A DNA stretch of 64,000 bases from Stenotrophomonas sp. BIGb0135 (GTDB taxonomy: Bacteria; Pseudomonadota; Gammaproteobacteria; Xanthomonadales; Xanthomonadaceae), in contig NZ_JANUDX010000002.1 in NCBI RefSeq assembly GCF_024810105.1, forward strand, positions 496,001-560,000, read 5' to 3'. Below are positions 60,933-64,000 of this stretch, one piece after another. The notes below the pieces were generated by a model that had not been told where the DNA came from, made no database searches, and saw only the letters and a list, made by a program, of their open reading frames with translations. Numbering within the stretch: position 1 is the stretch's first letter; each line of letters starts with the position of its first letter. Both the position numbers and the translations under genes were made by a program.

Positions 60933-62342
60933 ATGCACACGATCCCGCCTGCCGCCGCCGGCCTCGCCTGGCACTTCGACCCGGACCTGCTGCGTCGCCA
61001 CGACCGCCCCGGCCCGCGTTACACCTCCTATCCGGCCGCGCCGCATTTCCATGACGGCTTCGGCGAGCAGCAGCTGCACGCGGCGATCCACGCCAGCAAC
61101 GCACGCGCCCGCGCCCTGTCGCTGTATGTGCACGTGCCGTACTGCAGCAGCCCCTGCTTCTACTGCGGGTGCAACCGCGTGATCACCCGCGACCACGGCC
61201 GCGGCGTGGCCTACGTGGCGCGCGTGCTCCGCGAGGCGGACCGGATCGCGCCGTTGTTCGATCCGTCGCGCGAGGTCATCCAGCTGCACCTGGGCGGCGG
61301 TACGCCCAATTTCCTGGCCGCCGCGCAACTGCGCGCGCTGGTCGACGGGCTGCGCCAGCGGTTCCGCTTCAGCGCGGCCGACAGCCGCGACGTGTCCATC
61401 GAACTGGACCCGCGTTTCGTCACCCGCGCCGATATCGCCGGCCTGGCCGAGCTTGGCTTCACCCGCGCCAGCCTGGGCATCCAGGATTTCGATCCGGCGG
61501 TGCAGCGTGCGATCAACCGCGAACAGGACGTTGACCAGACCCTGGACATCCTGCGGGCATGCCGCGATCACGGCCTGCGCTCGGTCAACGTCGACCTGAT
61601 CTACGGCTTGCCGCACCAGACCCCGGCGGGCTTTGCGCAGACGCTGGAAACGGTCTTGCGCGAACGCCCTGACCGGCTGGCGATCTACGGTTACGCGCAC
61701 CTGCCGCACCTGTTCAAGGCGCAGCGGCAGATTCCCGATGCGGCGCTGCCCAGTCCGGAGCAGAAGCTGGCCCTGCTCGGTCTGGCAGTGCGCCGCCTGA
61801 CGCTGGCCGGCTACCAGTACATCGGCATGGACCACTTCGCCCTGCCCGGGGAAGACCTGTCGCAGGCGCAGCGCGCCGGGCAGCTGCACCGCAACTTCAT
61901 GGGCTATACCACGCATGCCGACACCGACCTGGTCGGGTTGGGGGCGAGTGCGATCAGCCACATCGGCGATACCTACAGCCAGAACCCGCGCGACCTTCCG
62001 GGCTGGGAGGTCGCGGTGGATGCCGGACGCCTGCCGGTGTGGCGCGGCCTGCACCTGGATGCCGACGACACGCTGCGCGCCGAACTGATCGGCCAGTTGA
62101 TGTGCCAGGGGCAGGTGGATGGGCGTGCACTGGCGCGCCGCCACGGCGTGGACTTCGAGGTGTATTTCGCCGATGCGTTGATCGCGCTGCAGCGCCTGCA
62201 GGACGATGGGCTGGCCGAGTACACCGACGGTGTGGTGCGCAGCACCGAACGCGGCCGGCCCCTGCTGCGCCTGCTGGCCATGTGCTTCGACCGCTACCTG
62301 GCACGCCCGGACCAGCCGGTGCGCTACTCGCGGGCGATCTGA
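60933..62342 (+). CDS. hemN: Oxygen-independent coproporphyrinogen III oxidase
   Basis: A 469-residue radical SAM enzyme that turns coproporphyrinogen III to protoporphyrinogen IX without oxygen, for haem synthesis at low oxygen. The cluster motif is CSSPCFYC (Cys71, Cys75, Cys78) followed by GCN. The GGGTPNF motif, GIQDFDPAVQRAINR and the C-terminal HemN domain (about 360-460) are intact. The protein is cytoplasmic. The ATG at 60933 matches the family start. It follows the globin in the same direction; both lie downstream of FNR boxes. Confidence 0.95.
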   Translation: MHTIPPAAAGLAWHFDPDLLRRHDRPGPRYTSYPAAPHFHDGFGEQQLHAAIHASNARARALSLYVHVPYCSSPCFYCGCNRVITRDHGRGVAYVARVLREADRIAPLFDPSREVIQLHLGGGTPNFLAAAQLRALVDGLRQRFRFSAADSRDVSIELDPRFVTRADIAGLAELGFTRASLGIQDFDPAVQRAINREQDVDQTLDILRACRDHGLRSVNVDLIYGLPHQTPAGFAQTLETVLRERPDRLAIYGYAHLPHLFKAQRQIPDAALPSPEQKLALLGLAVRRLTLAGYQYIGMDHFALPGEDLSQAQRAGQLHRNFMGYTTHADTDLVGLGASAISHIGDTYSQNPRDLPGWEVAVDAGRLPVWRGLHLDADDTLRAELIGQLMCQGQVDGRALARRHGVDFEVYFADALIALQRLQDDGLAEYTDGVVRSTERGRPLLRLLAMCFDRYLARPDQPVRYSRAI

Positions 62343-62672
62343 GCCGCGTCATCGGTGTCGACCGGCGCGGTAGTGCCGTACCCTGCGCCGGCCATGGTGA
62401 GCGGCGCGTTGGATGAAGAAGATGCCGTCACTACCGCGGCATCGGCACCCGAGGCGCAGGCACCGGACGTGCGCCAGACCGCTACCGGGATCAACGCGCA
62501 GCCATGACTGGAATCCCGTCGGTGGCGAGCCTGCTGGCTGCGCCAGGGATACCGCGCGAGAACGTACGCATTCTCTCCCACCCCGACGCCCCCACGCAGG
62601 TGCTGTTGCCGGCACGGCGAGGCAGCCTGCATTCCCAAACCGGGCGCGATCAGGCACCCTATGCGCGGCGCT
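62343..62672. other. Gene-free region before tRNA-Leu
   Basis: A 330-base gap. Several short open frames exist, including a 37-codon one at 62395-62508, but none has a good ribosome binding site and recognisable product together. I see no terminator of clear quality after hemN and no obvious tRNA promoter. It is best left unannotated. Confidence 0.5.
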
Positions 62673-62759
62673 GCCCGGATGGCGAAATTGGTAGACGCAT
62701 CGGACTTAAAATCCGCCGGGGGCAACCCCATGCCGGTTCGATTCCGGCTCCGGGCACCA
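62673..62759 (+). tRNA. tRNA-Leu (TAA)
   Basis: An 87-base type II tRNA with acceptor strands GCCCGGA and TCCGGGC, discriminator A and encoded CCA. The anticodon stem-loop CGGACTTAAAATCCG gives TAA, and a long variable arm (CGGGGGCAACCCCA) is present. It corresponds to E. coli leuZ, the third tRNA of the pgsA-linked cluster. Confidence 0.97.
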
Positions 62760-62789
62760 ACGCGGCAAGCACCCCGACGCACCGGTCGG

Positions 62790-63191
62790 TCAGGGCCAGT
62801 TGTCCACGCGGAAATAGAACGGGCGGACGGTGTCACCGTCGCGGAACGCATAGGCGTCGCACCTGCCTGTTTGCCGCCCCGGCTGCAGTGGGCAGGAGGC
62901 CAGGCTGCGGCCCTCGAACTCGAATTGCTCCGGCACGTTGAGCGACAGCCAGTTTTTCTGGAGATCGGTCCGGAGCGTTTTATCGCGGGGTCTGAGGTCC
63001 CGCCCCTGCACGCTGATGACAATCGGGTCCGAGTCGGTGGCCATCGCCGCGGAGTAGACGAACACGTCGCCCTTTGGCTTGCCGTGCTGCACCACGGAAA
63101 ACGCGTCGTAGACCTTTCCTTGGACGTCCTCTGCCGCCGCCGGGGGGGGGAGCGAAAGAAGAATGAGCAGGCTGTGCAGGTAACCGATTAT
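62790..63191 (-). CDS. Hypothetical exported protein with C9 tract in its signal peptide
   Basis: The frame encodes a convincing signal peptide (IIGYLHSLLILLSLPPPAAAED, cleavage expected after AAA) and a mature part of about 110 residues ending FYFRVDNWP, with Cys in ASCPLQ and GRCDAY. I do not recognise a family. No ATG, GTG or TTG lies in frame at the signal peptide; the start given is an ATA codon downstream of AAAAGGA and is only a working choice. The PPP of the signal peptide is encoded by nine consecutive C. The protein is probably periplasmic. Confidence 0.6.
   Translation of the reverse strand: MIGYLHSLLILLSLPPPAAAEDVQGKVYDAFSVVQHGKPKGDVFVYSAAMATDSDPIVISVQGRDLRPRDKTLRTDLQKNWLSLNVPEQFEFEGRSLASCPLQPGRQTGRCDAYAFRDGDTVRPFYFRVDNWP
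63142..63150. other. C9/G9 homopolymer inside a signal-peptide coding region
   Basis: Nine consecutive G on the plus strand, read as nine C by the minus-strand gene at 62790-63191. Loss of one C joins the mature frame to an upstream GTG; gain of one C joins it to a frame closed by TAA. Confidence 0.9.
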
Positions 63192-63326
63192 CGAGCGGGT
63201 GTCCTTTTCGCCGTGTGCGCACGACGATAGTGCATTCCAGGGCGGTTCTGATGGCGCGGCCGATTGCGCCTGCCGGTGTCCTGCGTTGCCGGTAGCATGG
63301 GCATTCCCGTCCTGCCCGGTGCCGCC

Positions 63327-64000
63327 ATGCTCACCCTCCATATCGGCAACAAGAACTACTCGTCCTGGTCGATGCGCCCGTGGGTACTGATGACCCAGGC
63401 CGGCATCCCGTTCGAGGAGGTGCTGCTGCGCTTCGACAGCTTCGATCCGGCGTCGCAGTTCAAGCGGCAGGCCACCGCGCTGTCGCCGTCGGCAACCGTG
63501 CCGGTGCTGGTCGACGACGGCTTGGTCGTGTGGGACACCCTGGCCATTGCCGAGTACCTGGCCGAGCGCTTCCCGGACAAGGCACTGTGGCCGCGGGACG
63601 TGGCCACGCGCGCCCTGGCGCGCAGCGTCTGCGCGCAGATGCACAGCGGCTTCGGTGCGCTGCGCCAGCATTTCCCGATGAACATCGAAGCGCATCTACC
63701 GGCGGTGGGGGCGCGCGTGCTGCGTGAGCAGCCGGCGGTGCTGGAGGACCTGGAGCGCCTGCAGTCGCTGTGGGAGGCACTGCTGGCGCGCCATGGCGGG
63801 CCGCTGCTGTTCGACGGCTTCAGCATTGCCGACGCGTTCTTTGCCCCGGTGGTGATGCGGCTGAAGACCTACGCGGTGCCGGTCAGCGCGCGCGTGCAGG
63901 CCTACATGGCGGCGGTGCTGGCCTTGCCGGGCGTGGCCCGTTGGGTGGCCGATGCGCTCGCCGAGCACGACTTCCGCCCGTTCGAAGAGCCTTACCGGCA
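63327..64000 (+). CDS. Glutathione S-transferase family protein (3' end outside window)
   Basis: An incomplete gene: 224 codons are visible and no stop is reached. The N-terminal thioredoxin-like domain has NKNYSSWSMRPW with the Ser-Ser-Trp-Ser active-site region, the cis-Pro block ATVPVLVDD and WDTLAIAEYLAERFPD for glutathione binding. The helical C-terminal domain has SIADAFFAPVVMRL. This matches the YfcF/maleylacetoacetate isomerase-like GST group; the substrate is not known. ATG 63327 is the first Met of the family. It diverges from the C9-containing gene, with 135 bases between. Confidence 0.88.
   Translation, partial: MLTLHIGNKNYSSWSMRPWVLMTQAGIPFEEVLLRFDSFDPASQFKRQATALSPSATVPVLVDDGLVVWDTLAIAEYLAERFPDKALWPRDVATRALARSVCAQMHSGFGALRQHFPMNIEAHLPAVGARVLREQPAVLEDLERLQSLWEALLARHGGPLLFDGFSIADAFFAPVVMRLKTYAVPVSARVQAYMAAVLALPGVARWVADALAEHDFRPFEEPYR

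Noticed and set aside
62349..62657. 102-codon minus-strand frame between hemN and tRNA-Leu
   Set aside because: Arg-rich composition, no ribosome binding site and no recognisable feature.
62506..62672. Plus-strand frame starting MTGIPSVASLL that runs into tRNA-Leu
   Set aside because: It reads through the tRNA gene, which is certain, and has no ribosome binding site of note.

Overview
The window is high-GC gammaproteobacterial chromosome, most likely Stenotrophomonas (Xanthomonadaceae). The assignment rests on GTAG-type REP palindromes scattered between genes, an Oar-like TonB-dependent receptor, and xanthomonad-style gene order (petABC-sspAB, comEC-exbBD-msbA-lpxK-kdsB, a fimT-pilVWX-pilY1-pilE minor pilin operon). 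No insertion sequence, integrase, prophage or CRISPR array was seen. Nearly all of it is ordinary chromosomal backbone; the least conserved parts appear to be 54.2-56.9 kb and 57.5-60.3 kb, between tRNA genes.

Layout. 0-0.6 kb holds REP and direct repeats with no gene. Sad (succinate-semialdehyde dehydrogenase) follows. 2.1-8.0 kb is a minus-strand cluster: phoH, a secreted protein, ybeY, a secreted protein, corC, a DUF4105 protein and corA, joining RNA/ribosome quality genes to divalent-cation transporters and an envelope N-acyltransferase-like protein. 8.4-11.5 kb is an HlyD/ABC-2 export cassette. miaB, a lytic transglycosylase, petABC (cytochrome bc1) and sspAB follow to 18.3 kb. 18.4-24.8 kb holds DUF3301 and DUF2272 proteins, nadC, a Trm112-like gene, purEK, sodB, grxD and a degenerate SDR protein. 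25.2-28.4 kb is the TonB receptor, followed by ppnN with a structured leader. 30.2-37.2 kb is the minor pilin/PilY1 operon, then tRNA-Asn, a separate FimT-like gene, uvrB and tRNA-Val.

40.7-42.7 kb holds a small secreted protein and a MASE1 membrane sensor whose kinase part looks dead. 43.0-50.1 kb is comEC-exbB-exbD-msbA-lpxK-kdsB (DNA uptake, energy transduction, lipid A and Kdo supply). A thioredoxin/NHL protein, uvrC and pgsA come next. pgsA, tRNA-Gly, tRNA-Cys and tRNA-Leu keep the order of the E. coli pgsA-glyW-cysT-leuZ cluster, but here tRNA-Gly is triplicated and protein genes lie between the tRNAs: an FAD oxidoreductase group, then a BLUF photoreceptor, small proteins, a short CcoG-like ferredoxin, a group III globin and hemN. 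The last group carries a perfect FNR/Anr box and forms a low-oxygen module. The window ends inside a glutathione S-transferase gene.

The observations most worth following are the MASE1 pseudokinase, the SDR that has lost its catalytic Ser and Lys, two C9 tracts at the 5' ends of small envelope genes, the FNR-centred divergent promoter, the ppnN leader, and the tRNA-Gly triplication. No clearly new defence or mobile system is visible.
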